Source: Euglena gracilis (Eukaryota > Euglenida > Euglenophyceae > Euglenales). Taken from it: a DNA stretch of 64,000 nucleotides. The notes below the pieces were generated by a model. It was given only the letters and a program-made list of their open reading frames with translations, was not told where the DNA came from and made no database searches. This document shows, one piece after another, positions 53,391 through 62,880 of this stretch; the stretch's first letter is position 1; the number at the start of each line of letters is the position of its first letter. The stretch spans positions 34,445,437-34,509,436 of the forward strand of contig CP154956.1 of assembly GCA_039621445.1 (NCBI GenBank), given 5' to 3'. Both the position numbers and the translations under genes were made by a program.

Positions 53391-56359
53391 AATTTTCGAA
53401 GTCAAAAATCCGCCTCAAAACCCTCCACAGGCTCCAATGGTCACTTTTTTGGTGTTTTTTGGGGGATATTTTTGAAAAATTGGTACTTTTTTGGGATATT
53501 TTATGCACCAGTTTCATCCAGTTCTGTAATTTTTTTACAACATTTCTGCTGTGTTTTTCCTGTTTTTTTTTCTGTGCCTTCACAACTGCCAGAGGGGGGT
53601 TTATTATTTGGGCGGCCGAAGTCGGTCCTCAGGGGGGGGGTTATTATTTGGGAGGGGGGGTTTATTTGTCTGATGCGAAGCGCCAAATTTTTCGAAAATT
53701 GATGTTTTTGGAGAGCATTTTTGGACATTTTGGGGGTTGTTTCCAGCAATGATCCATAAAATGGACCCCCCTCGGGCTTTCCAGCAATGACCCACCTTCC
53801 CATGAAATGAACCTGGGGGTCTTATTTTGGGGGGGGGTTGGGAGAGGGTGTCCCCCCCTCTCCTGCAGCAGAGGGGGAGGACCCGCAAAAGGTCAAATTT
53901 TCCTTCCAACGCTATGCGCCAATTTTTTTTTGCTTTTTTGAATTTTGTTTGCCCGAAAAGTCTCTAAAAATGGCAATTTTGGACATTCAGGGACGGTCAA
54001 AAAATTTTCGCCATGTCTTCGTGCCGGGTCGAAAATTTGTCACCCAGACCAGTTTGCGAGATGTCCCCCCCAATCCCCCCTCCTGGACCGGGGGGGGGTC
54101 CCCCCTCCCTCCGATCCCCCCACTTGCCCTTATATCGAAGCCTGGGGGGTGCTGCCAGCGCAGCCAAAGATGGTCAATGATGGGTGTCTTGTTTGTTGCT
54201 GGGCCAGCAAGAAGGCTGAAAAAAATCGACTCTGACCCTTTGTATCCTGCGTCTGCTCGCCACCCTCTCCACCTCGGCGCCTCGTCGCTCATCAATTGCA
54301 GAGGCTGGGTGCTTCTAACCCCCCAATAACACCCCCCCGGGGTATTGTTTTTTCGCCTGAAGTCCCGGCCCGAGGGGGGGGTATTATTTGGGGGGGGGTG
54401 ACAGCACCTCAAATTTTTCGAAATTTTTCAAAGTCCTATAGGACCCAAAATAGCACCCAAAACCCGGATTAAATTTAACATTTTTTTGGAGGCTAGATGA
54501 TCCAGAAAAATCGATTTTTTTTCGTAATTTGTTGTCAGAGATTTTGATTTTTGCCTACATTTTCAGTTTTCGTTGGCCCGAAATTGGGGGGGGGGTTATT
54601 TGGTCTTTTATCAACTTGGTCGCCAAAGTCGGACCCGAGGGGAGGGGTTATTTGGGTGGTTTATTTTGTTTGGGAGGAGGTGGTTATTTGGGCTTCGTTC
54701 AAATCTCCCCCACCTACTCCTCCTCTGGTCAATCAAAGGAGGATTCCCCACACTCTCGTGAGTAAACACAAGTGGAGAATGGGCCAGGTGGCTGCTGTTG
54801 ACCCCAAACACGACGCCGCCTTAGCTGGAGGGTCAGGGATGATTGGGAAGTGCTTCGTTTTTGAGGAAGGTGGTAAGTGGGGGGCCCCTGCCAGGCTGGT
54901 CAGAGGTAACCCTCTGGGGGGAAGGGATGTGTGGGAAGCCCTTTGGTTTTGAGGAAGGTGGCAGGGAGGGCCTCCCTATGGGACGGGTTTCCAGACCCCC
55001 CACCCCTTTCCTTGGCCGGTTCCAAGATGCCGAAAACTTTTGCTTTTTCTTCTGGCGCTTCGTGCTGGAAAACGAACAAAGAATACCTTCTTTCCTCATT
55101 TTTTGAGCATATTGCTCATTTTTTAATGTTTTGTTGTTTTCTATTTTAGAAAAACGATCAAAATAGTCCCAAAAAACGAGTATTTCCAGATTTATTTCAA
55201 AGAAAAGTTCAGGGACTCTGCCAAAGTGGCACTTTTGGCTGTTTTTTTTTGGGGGCAGTGAAGTTTTTCATCCTGGAGCTTTGCACCAGGTCAAAATCGG
55301 CTACCCAGACTGTGCCACCGTTTAGGTGGGGGGGGGTCGCTGAGCTCTTATCTCTTCAGAGTAAGAGCAAAGCTTGCCACCGGGGAAAAGGGGGGGTAGA
55401 ACCCCCCCATCCCCCCTGGGTAGGCAATGAAAACTGCGCATTATCACCTTGGCCCCAGCCCATTTTTTAAAAAGATTTTTTCAGTTGCGAGCGACTGGAT
55501 CCTGAGTTTGCAAATCACCTCCGTTTGACCCCTAACTTCCCGCCAGGCTCGAGTTATTCACCTGCGAAAGGGGTCCAAACTGGGCAGGATTCGCCAACCC
55601 CCCCCCCCCCAGTTTCGACTCTGCCATTTCGCCAGGGTGAGATTTTCGGTCAAAAATTTTGTTTTTTTTTCTTCGAAAATATCTCAAGAGAATTTACATT
55701 ATTTCTGGAAATGTTGGTCAGCCCTCTATCGCCTCCCATTCGCCGTTTTGGCTGCCGACACGCCTGGCCCGTGTTCCGTCATGCTTTTGTGGCCCAAAAC
55801 AGCCATTTTGGGGCTGTTTTTGGGGTCACCGCTTTTTTCAAAATATCTCGACAATGAAGCAAAATCAAAGGATTTTTCTGAGAATCAAATGCGTGAATAT
55901 TAATTGGACAGAAGGTCCAGCTCCCAAGCTCCAGCTCCTCAACCTCCAGCCCTTCATTTGTGTTTATTGTGTAAGTGTACGCACTGTATGATGGCTCCCG
56001 TCTTGGTGATTCTCTGTCCGGCGATCTTGTGCAGTTTTGCCCATCTCTTCTCCCCAAACTCTCCAACCTTCCTGACCATTTTACCATTCCACCCAACACG
56101 TTCGGAATAACCAGTTAACTGTGCTCCGCCTACCAGCCAGCTGAAAAAGGTGCTGAACCCCCATTGATACCAGGCTCAATAGTTCGCAGTGCCCCCCGGG
56201 GGGGGGGTCCATGCAGCAAGTCCAAATTTGGTTCCCCTATAGGGGGGCATTTTCCGCAATCATTCACATTCCCATTCACATGTTCGTTGGTATAATTTTA
56301 CGGTTATTATCATCTGTCATCAATAGTCATTCAGGCTATTAAAACTTTTGAGATCTTCC
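53391..56359. other. Repeat-rich interval; no firm gene
   Basis: 53590-54410 has C/G-tract words of TTATTATTTGGG type and a hAT-like end (54130-54147, TTATATCGAAGCCTGG). 54770-54880 plus strand reads MGQVAAVDPKHDAALAGGSG followed by a donor-like GGTAAGT, a weak exon candidate. 55330-55870 repeats one arm of the foldback at 50690. Nothing else supported. Confidence 0.4.
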
Positions 56360-56366
56360 CACTTGC

Positions 56367-56964
56367 CTATTTGGCACACTTCCTCTGAATCCAAGCCCGA
56401 AGACTTGAAGAAAGAGACACCTGCACCTCTTGTGCTGTGTGCCCCAACAGGGCAGGGACCCCCTGCTGCAACAAAAAACGTTTTTTGAGGCCATTGATGA
56501 AATTTGGCTTCAAAGCGTTAAAGGGGGGCTGAAGTGAAAGGAAAAACCGGCCCCCCGTTTTTGCCCATGTGAGCTGTACGCCTGACATACTCCACCAATT
56601 AATGTACTGGGCTGATGTGCACTCGTGAAATCAGAGAGGGCAATTTCTCCCACTTGTGGAGTTTCCAACCCTTTCTCCTGACTTTTGACTCCACCTGCAA
56701 ATCTGCTGAAGTGAGTAAAACGTTACTGGACTCCATCACAGCACCCGGGATGCTCCTGCGCTTTCTCTCCCGCAGGGGCTGCACTTCGGTTTCAGTGAAA
56801 TTGAAAAACAGTTTGACACCTCGGGCTCCCCACTTTGCCCTTGTGAGGCCATGCCTTGCTCGCCGGCGGTGCTGTGTGGATTGCTCTGGTGCGTTGGGTA
56901 AGGAGGCCCTACTTAGTGCCTTTTGTCGCCGGAGTTGACTGATTCCTAATTTGCCCTTCGACAC
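56367..56964 (-). pseudogene. Second, truncated DIRS-like tyrosine recombinase piece
   Basis: Minus-strand blocks contain RRKGWKLHKWEKL, which lines up with QRKGWQFPRWEEI of the recombinase at 57687-58397, then further YR-like sequence (QQGVPALLGHTAQEV). Spread over two frames with a stop between. It lies downstream of and in the same orientation as the larger copy, suggesting tandem DIRS-like insertions. Similarity is limited, so it may be a diverged family. Confidence 0.4.
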
Positions 56965-57412
56965 CCAGAAGAAAGGGACTTCAAATACCCCACCAATTGA
57001 GAAAAGAAGAAGACAATCAATCCATTCAATTTATCCAGAAAGTCACGCTCGTGCAGAACTTCAAATCAAAAGTTGTTGAATTTTTCGAAAGAATTCAATG
57101 AAAGATGCAACTTGAAAGAAGCACAGCGCTGGAGAAATTCAAGTGGGAGCAGCAGCAGCAGCTGGACAACCTGACGGCGCGGGTCAACTGTGCCGAACCG
57201 TGGCTGCCCCTTCCCCAAAAGAAATTTCCCCCACAGAAATTTCCAGAACCCAAACCCTCCAAAGTGATGGCCACGGACTCGGACTCCCACGACAGAGGAA
57301 GGGGGAGGAAGGGACCATGAGGGCGAAGCACAAGAAGATGGTGAGGTGAGGTCCTGCTTTCCTTGCCGGCTGTTTTGTTCTGGTGTGTTTGTGCGTGCGC
57401 GGGGAGTGCTTC

Positions 57413-57958
57413 TTATTGCTTTTTGTTGCCGGAGTTGGCGACGATGGCCTCCTCCGACACCTTGGCGAAGCTGAACCGTCGTGGCCCCGCCCCCCCCCCC
57501 CCCCTCACACATGGCTGCTTGGTGGGGGGCCCCCCCGGAGGGGATGGCTTTCTCTTTTTGGTGTGTTTCTGGGTGGGTGGTTGGGGCTTCTTGGTGGGGG
57601 GTCCCCTTTCTGGTTGGGATGTTTTTCCTTTTCTGCTGATTTTTTGGGTGGGGGGGTTGGGCTCACCATCTTCTTGTGCTTCGCCCTCATGGTCCCTTCC
57701 TCCCCCTTCCTCTGTCGTGGGAGTCCGAAACCATTCGGGCTCCGCACTTCGAGATGGTGAGGTACTGTGCACCCCCATTTGGGCCATAATTTTTTGACTT
57801 TTTGACACGACACCCAGCCTCAAATAATGAGCTTGGAAGGCCCCAAAATTTTTCCACTGACCCAGCTGCTGGACTTCTTCCACTTGCAAACCAGCATTTT
57901 TCCACCATAAAACCCCAGCACTTCTGGTGCTGTGGGGTTTCCAGTGGGTGGTGTCCAC
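57413..57958 (-). CDS. DIRS tyrosine recombinase, C-terminal catalytic part
   Basis: Opens in the YR fold with WKPHSTRSAGVLWWKNAG (HxxR) and continues with GLQVEEVQQLGQWKNFG and AFQAHYLR (Tyr nucleophile). A low-complexity Pro/Arg tail follows the catalytic region (after residue ~75), probably read-through into terminal repeat. Same gene as 57687-58397. Confidence 0.78.
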   Translation of the reverse strand: MDTTHWKPHSTRSAGVLWWKNAGLQVEEVQQLGQWKNFGAFQAHYLRLGVVSKSQKIMAQMGVHSTSPSRSAEPEWFRTPTTEEGGGRDHEGEAQEDGEPNPPTQKISRKGKTSQPERGPPTKKPQPPTQKHTKKRKPSPPGGPPTKQPCVRGGGGAGPRRFSFAKVSEEAIVANSGNKKQ

Positions 57959-58397
57959 CCCCCCCCTCTTGCAGAATTTCTTTGGTAAGGGAATTCACTC
58001 TTTCTGAAGTCAAAGGTCTTTTACCATCCAAAGACCGTAACAAGTTATTTTTGTGCCCAACCATGTGGGCTGTCCTTTCCACATACTCTTTCAATAAATG
58101 CCAGGGTCTTATGAGGGGGGGGGTGTGTGGCAAATTCAAAATTTCCTCCCATCTTGGGAATTGCCACCCTTTCCTTTGCATTAAAATGAAAATTTTTTCT
58201 CCCACGAAACTGATTTTTCGCTGTGTCCTGGCTAGATCAGTCCCCCTGTGGAGGGCCAACAGCCTCCAACAGATGATGAGGCTGTTTCTGAGCTCTTTCA
58301 AAGATAGGTCTGAACAGGAACTTGAATTCCTGATGATGTTTCCTAAGAAGTCAGCGGGGTCCAAAAATAGGCATACTTGCAGACATTGGAGTTCCAT
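57687..58397 (-). CDS. DIRS tyrosine recombinase, catalytic domain first part
   Basis: Contains LLALHRGTDLART, whose Arg (58247-58245) is the first catalytic residue of tyrosine recombinases, and downstream helix-rich sequence. HxxR and the nucleophile Tyr lie in the overlapping frame 57413-57958 (PHSTRSAG at ~57934, AHYLR with Tyr at ~57826). A frame change near 57950 therefore splits the domain. The enzyme integrates circular cDNA without cutting a staggered target. The SAM-like N-terminal part is in 58343-58711. Confidence 0.8.
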   Translation of the reverse strand: MELQCLQVCLFLDPADFLGNIIRNSSSCSDLSLKELRNSLIICWRLLALHRGTDLARTQRKISFVGEKIFILMQRKGWQFPRWEEILNLPHTPPLIRPWHLLKEYVERTAHMVGHKNNLLRSLDGKRPLTSERVNSLTKEILQEGGGGHHPLETPQHQKCWGFMVEKCWFASGRSPAAGSVEKFWGLPSSLFEAGCRVKKSKNYGPNGGAQYLTISKCGARMVSDSHDRGRGRKGP

Positions 58398-58711
58398 TTC
58401 CTTTTCAAAGGAGCCAAAAGAGGGGAAAACCTGAATGAACCAAACCCTGGGAGTAATAACACTGCTGCATATGCATTTCGTGCAGTGTTGAGGCTGTGAA
58501 CAGCAAGATCAAGGATGGCCTCAGCTATCCTGTGGACTGTGCAGTCCTGCAGGGGCACCCCTTTGTGCAACAACTGGCCCACCAATGTCCTGAAGGCTGA
58601 GTCATATCTTTTGACATTTCCCAGATTTTTTATGTAAGTGTCGATACTGGACATCGAAACTTTCTGGGATTGTAATATTTGCCTGACACAATCAAGCAGG
58701 CCAAATTCCAC
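58343..58711 (-). CDS. DIRS recombinase N-terminal (core-binding) domain
   Basis: A helical segment with SMSSIDTYIKNLGNVKRYDS and YAAVLLLPGFGS-like features, placed between RNase H and the YR catalytic domain as expected for the SAM-like core-binding domain. It overlaps the catalytic frame by ~55 nt through a frame change. Confidence 0.65.
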   Translation of the reverse strand: MEFGLLDCVRQILQSQKVSMSSIDTYIKNLGNVKRYDSAFRTLVGQLLHKGVPLQDCTVHRIAEAILDLAVHSLNTARNAYAAVLLLPGFGSFRFSPLLAPLKRKWNSNVCKYAYFWTPLTS

Positions 58712-58991
58712 CTTGGGGGGGCATCTCCTGCCCCCAGCAGTTGGTGAACAGACCCCACTGGGGGGGTACCAGTAAAACTTTACTGCCTGGCTGCCTGTTT
58801 GACATTAATTGGCGCCACCATGATGTCGAAGCCCAGTTGGGTACGATCAACAGACATGTCAGGTCTGGGAATACCATTAATATCTGAACCCACTGAGGAA
58901 TGATGCTCCAGGGGGGGTTGGCATAAACTGGGGGGAGGTCCCTCAAGTCTGCTATTAAGGCATCCACCAGCAAAGCCCCTTGGTGGGGGTA

Positions 58992-59684
58992 TCAACAAAC
59001 AAACTTGGGGAACTTTTTGTTGCTGGGTGTGCAAAACATGTCCACCTCTGGGGTAATGTCCTTCCTGAAAAATTTCAGAATTAGGCGGAAGATGTTTGGG
59101 TTTAGGGTATAATCCCCTGGGTCCCCTTGCTCCCTGGTCAGGAAGTCTGCCAATTGCTCCTTTGTGGGAACCCAAACCACTTGCAATTTGATTTGCTTTT
59201 CTTGGCAATGATACAGCAGGGGTTTTAAGATAGAATTGAGGTAGGGCTTTTTGCCTCCCCACTTTGTTAAATAACTCACAGCCACCTGGCTGTCGACATG
59301 AAGCATAATTGTTTGCTTTGGCTTGGCTAGTGCTTTTACAGTTTCCACTGCAGCCTGCAACTCTTTTTGGTTGATATGAAGGACAAACAGGTCCCTCCAA
59401 AAATCCTGCACCTTTTGACCTGAATCTTTGTCCAGCCCCCCCCCCCCCATTGCCAGGTGCTGCTGTCTGAGAAGAGTTCCTGAAAGGCCTTGGATTGAAA
59501 TGCCTTGCCGACCACTAGCTGTAAAAACGTTCTTAACTCCACAATCTGATCTTTGACCTCCTGGGGAATGGTCAGGGTGTGGTCCCAACCCCACTTGGTG
59601 TGCAAATCCACCATTTTGCAAAGTTGATCTGTCAGAATTCTGAGAAATGGCATGGAGACTAAATAGCTTCTGACCTGCCCACAA
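58992..59684 (-). CDS. DIRS RNase H and downstream region
   Basis: Contains LHINQKELQAAV (catalytic Glu region), TIMLHVDSQVAVSYL (Asp), WVPTKEQLADFLTR (Asp), the typical DIRS RNase H ladder. The N-terminal half of the domain is in the adjoining frame ending at 59336. Starts inside the domain; the ATG is internal. Confidence 0.78.
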   Translation of the reverse strand: MWAGQKLFSLHAISQNSDRSTLQNGGFAHQVGLGPHPDHSPGGQRSDCGVKNVFTASGRQGISIQGLSGTLLRQQHLAMGGGGLDKDSGQKVQDFWRDLFVLHINQKELQAAVETVKALAKPKQTIMLHVDSQVAVSYLTKWGGKKPYLNSILKPLLYHCQEKQIKLQVVWVPTKEQLADFLTREQGDPGDYTLNPNIFRLILKFFRKDITPEVDMFCTPSNKKFPKFVC

Positions 59685-59745
59685 TAGAACTGAGTTTTCT
59701 GCAGCTCATTTTTTGTGCAGTGAGCACCTTGCCTAGCTCCTTTCT

Positions 59746-60702
59746 TCAGGATTTTAATTTTTCCTGAGTAATTTCCAGTTGGCCTTTCCTCAAATTGATC
59801 CACTGGCCCAAATGCTTTATTTCCTGTGTGGGGTCCAAACAGGACTTGGGAAGGTTTAATCTGAAACCTGCCAGTAAAAGATCCTGTTTTATTTCTGCCA
59901 AATGCTGGGCTGCTGTCTTTTTGATGGGGGCTAACAGCAAAATGTCGTCGAGGTAGATGAAAACTACCTTTCCCTCCTTCCTCCATTTCCTTTCCCAGAC
60001 TCTCATGAGAGTCATAAATTTTTGTGGCAGGCTGCTTATACCAAATCATGCAGCTTGAACCTGCCAAGTTTCCCCCCCCACCTGCATGCAAACATATTTT
60101 TCCAGGCTGCCGTGCAGTTTTAAGTGGAAAAAAGCATCTTTCAGATCTATTTTTCCACAGAACCAACCTTTCTTTAAGTATGGGAAGATGCTTCCCATGT
60201 GTTCCAGCCTGAACTTCTCGGGGGTGAAATGTAGATTTAACTGTCGACAATCCGAAATTAGTCTTTCCTTGTTTTTTTCCCCTTCTTTTTTGGAAATGAT
60301 GAAATAAGGGACAAAATGTTTTGCATCATCTGGGGGGATCTGCCTGGTTGCCCCTGCACATTCGTATTCTCTCAGAATTTTTAATATTTCTTGGGGGGTT
60401 TTGAAGGGAACTTTTAAGGACATCTGAGGGGGGAGGGGAAGATCTGCCATAACCCCCTCCCTTATCAGGTTTAATACCTCTCCACTGGCTCCTGCCTTGA
60501 CCCAATGGGGCAGGCTGGCCTTGTAAGGGGGCACCCCTGGGTGTAATGTGTCTGGGGATTCCACAGGCCCCATCACAGGGGTCCTTCCCTTGGTTGCCCC
60601 ATCACTGGGGCTGCAGCTGGCCCTGCCATAGGGCCTTCCAAGGACAGGCTTTCCCCCTGATTTTGAATGATGGGGGAAGGTCTGTGTCTGCAGTGGGTAC
60701 AT
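59746..60702 (-). CDS. DIRS reverse transcriptase (two frames)
   Basis: 60702-60046 holds HFVPYFIISKKEG, RLISDCRQLN and GKIDLKDAFFHLKLH (first catalytic Asp). 60015-59746 holds VVFIYLDDILLLAP (YLDD, 59955-59944), GFRLNLPKS and KHLGQWINL. The frame change falls near 60030. Together they are a complete RT palm. Confidence 0.85.
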
Positions 60703-60726
60703 ATAAAGTTGGGGTGTCTGGGCTGA

Positions 60727-61593
60727 TTATCTTCTGGGGGGGGCCCTGTTGCAGCCAATCTTGGGCCACCCCCCCAAGGGCTGATGTGGTGATCTTGAAT
60801 CATGTATTGGCCCCCATTGGCCTCCTGATTTTGATTGAAATGGCCTGCCCTGGCCTTGAGTTCTTGATTCCTCCACTGGCCTCCACTGGCCTCTTGATTT
60901 TGAATACAATGGCCTCCATTGGCCTTCTGTCCCTGAAGGGGGGGCTGCTTGCTGCATTGATTGACAGCTTCTGAGGGTTTTATGTTTGAGAGAGCTGTGG
61001 GGTAAGTTGGACATGCCTTTCCCCTGGGGCAAGTTTGCAGCATTTGCTTCTGGCTTCCATAGCCTTGCAGCTGGGCTCCATGCCCTTGATGATGGCTGCC
61101 ATAGCCTTGTTGAAAAGGGTCGCCATGCCCTTGATGCAGTACATTTCCCCTTGGAGTGTTCCCCCTGGGTGGGGGGTGGTGATGTGAAAACAGGGGGGTA
61201 GTCTTCCAGACCTGTCTGCCCATTTCTGTCCCTCTGGGCTGTGGGCTGCTGGTGTTTTTGTCTCCTCGACTTCCTGGCCACCAATGTCCAGGGTCCATGG
61301 CCGTCGTCGAACTGATGGAATTGAAATTTTTCCGGGAAATTGGAAGGAGGGGGGGTTGCGACGGCCACGGACCGGTGCTCCGCTCCTGCTCCATCGTCGT
61401 CTCCAGCGCCTGCTGCCCCTCCACTTTTCTCCACTTCAGGTTTCTTCCGTGAAACTCCTTGTAATGCTGCTTGACAGCTTGGTTCCGCGTTGGTTGCTCC
61501 GGCGCCTGCTGGAACTCCATCTTCTCCAGCCTCTGTTGCCTTCGCAGGTTCTTTGTTGCTTTGCTGGGCCGCTGGACACCAGGTATGTGGCAT
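60727..61593 (-). CDS. DIRS gag-like ORF, Gln/Gly-rich
   Basis: A long frame upstream of RT with low-complexity Gln/Gly/Ala segments, HGPWTLVARKSRRQKH near the middle, then many short repeats. A parallel frame (60573-61520) carries Q-H-G-x repeats and fuses into the RT frame, so part may be translated there. DIRS elements encode a poorly conserved gag-like protein here. No zinc knuckle. Confidence 0.55.
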   Translation of the reverse strand: MPHTWCPAAQQSNKEPAKATEAGEDGVPAGAGATNAEPSCQAALQGVSRKKPEVEKSGGAAGAGDDDGAGAEHRSVAVATPPPSNFPEKFQFHQFDDGHGPWTLVARKSRRQKHQQPTAQRDRNGQTGLEDYPPVFTSPPPTQGEHSKGKCTASRAWRPFSTRLWQPSSRAWSPAARLWKPEANAANLPQGKGMSNLPHSSLKHKTLRSCQSMQQAAPPSGTEGQWRPLYSKSRGQWRPVEESRTQGQGRPFQSKSGGQWGPIHDSRSPHQPLGGWPKIGCNRAPPRR

Positions 61594-61849
61594 CTTTCAT
61601 GGAAGTAAAATTTTTCTTCCTTATCTTCTGAATTGCTCTTCCTCCTCTGTATTGATTGGTCGCTGTGGTGAACGTTTTTGAACTCGTTGAGTTAAAATTC
61701 TTTCTCCTTGTGGTCGAAGGGCAGAATGGCGGGTATCACAGCTTCACCCAGACCGTGCCCCGGGCCCAGGGAGACGTCTCTTTTGGCCCTTGCCACAAGG
61801 AGAAACTCCTCATGACTCCCTGTGCGGCCACAGGTCGCCGGTAGATACT

Positions 61850-62245
61850 ATGGGTGTAAAGTACAAAGGTTGTATGGAGTGCCGTGCACGTCCGCGGTCA
61901 GTGGTTAGAGGAAAATGGGAAAGTCCCATCTTCAATATATACGGCGGGGAGAGAGGGGGGTGTGTGTGCTTTTGCTTGCCACTTTTGGCGTGTTTGTGTC
62001 ATTGGCTGATTTTTCTTGGTGTTTTTGGTTTCAGAGCCGTCCGAGTGTGGCAGATAAGAAAGATGGCCCCATGGCCATTGTTTTGTGTGGGCCACCGAAG
62101 GTGGTAGAGGTGATAGAGGTGGCAGATGCACTGGATGAAGTCACACTCAGAAATACGGGGAATGCGTACCAGCGCTACTGCAATCAAGCAGTTGATCGGG
62201 ACACTGTCCCCATGCCAGTTGTCGTGCCAGCTCGCGCATCAAAGC
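61850..62245 (+). CDS. Two-exon 5' part of an unrecognised gene
   Basis: Exon 1 starts at ATG 61850 and reads MGVKYKGCMECRARPRSVV, KWESPIFNIYGG. A GT donor near 61966 and a branch-like GCTGAT plus TTTGGTTTCAG acceptor at 62033 give exon 2 in phase 0 (SRPSVADKKDGPMAIVLC, VTLRNTGNAYQRYCNQAVD). The frame then enters sequence antisense to a LINE-type ORF near 62240, so the gene is probably truncated by that insertion. The CxxC suggests nothing specific. Family not recognised. Confidence 0.45.
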
Positions 62246-62880
62246 CATTCCATGCCCCTGCCATGCACTGGCCTCACACCCCGCCTCTCCCAGCCGTTAT
62301 GTTGGCTTGTTTGGGGGCGGATGCATGTGGAGAGGAATCCTTGACCTGCTTCACTCATGCCACCGTAGCAGTCCATCACCAGTGGGATAAATGTCCAACC
62401 TCGTCGCTTGCAAGGCTCCCCATATTTGGCGATTTTGTCTTCTTCCTGTCGATTGTGCCAATTGTCCACCTGAGCTGGAGGTGACCTGGAGGGTGCAAGT
62501 GGGTGCCTCACTGTGACATCAATGGCTGCGGGACCATTTGCGAGGAAGCGTGTGATAAAAAAATCACCCGGTCGTGTTCCATCCTCAGCTTTTTCTTCTC
62601 GACGTGCAGGAAAGCCAGCTCGTTGTGCCAGATTCAAGACAAAGCTTTGCACTGCCCCGTGCCGCCGAACGAGGTTGTTACGGTGGCAGCAGACGAGGTG
62701 GTGGCCGGCTGTGTCAAGTGGGCTCATGCATCGAGGACATCCAGGAGACGTGCTTTCTTCTGTTTTCACCACAGGTGCTCCAAGCGTCCATTGGAGGAGG
62801 GCAACAAATTCTTTTGTGGGAACAAGGGTTTTGTGCCAGCAGAGGGGACTGCACATGTCCAGGCCATCGCATGAGGCCTT
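62239..62880 (-). CDS. LINE-type retrotransposon C-terminal domain (zinc finger plus nuclease-like), 5'-truncated
   Basis: The minus strand has a CCHC-type cluster (CPRCMSPLDTAGHHLVCC) followed by GDFFITRFLANGPAAIDVTV and EDKIAKYGEPCKRRGWTF. This layout (zinc motif, then a GD...IDVTV...K/Y nuclease-like core) follows the RT in many RLE-type non-LTR elements of protists and would provide the target-nicking endonuclease. The stop lies at 62239-62241. The matching RT should lie at higher coordinates on this strand, but there the RT is on the opposite strand. Confidence 0.7.
   Translation of the reverse strand, partial: KASCDGLDMCSPLCWHKTLVPTKEFVALLQWTLGAPVVKTEESTSPGCPRCMSPLDTAGHHLVCCHRNNLVRRHGAVQSFVLNLAQRAGFPARREEKAEDGTRPGDFFITRFLANGPAAIDVTVRHPLAPSRSPPAQVDNWHNRQEEDKIAKYGEPCKRRGWTFIPLVMDCYGGMSEAGQGFLSTCIRPQTSQHNGWERRGVRPVHGRGMEWL

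Larger units (their letters stand above)
57413..61593 (-). mobile_element. DIRS-like (tyrosine recombinase) retrotransposon
   Basis: Order on the minus strand: gag-like Q/G-rich ORF, RT, RNase H, tyrosine recombinase. RT and RNase H coupled to a YR rather than an integrase is diagnostic of the DIRS order. No methyltransferase domain seen. Several frame changes interrupt it. A 60-bp inverted pair (57283-57345 and 57664-57722, CGACAGAGGAAGGGGGAGG) lies at the 3' end, as expected for DIRS complementary termini, although exact terminal repeats were not resolved. Confidence 0.85.
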
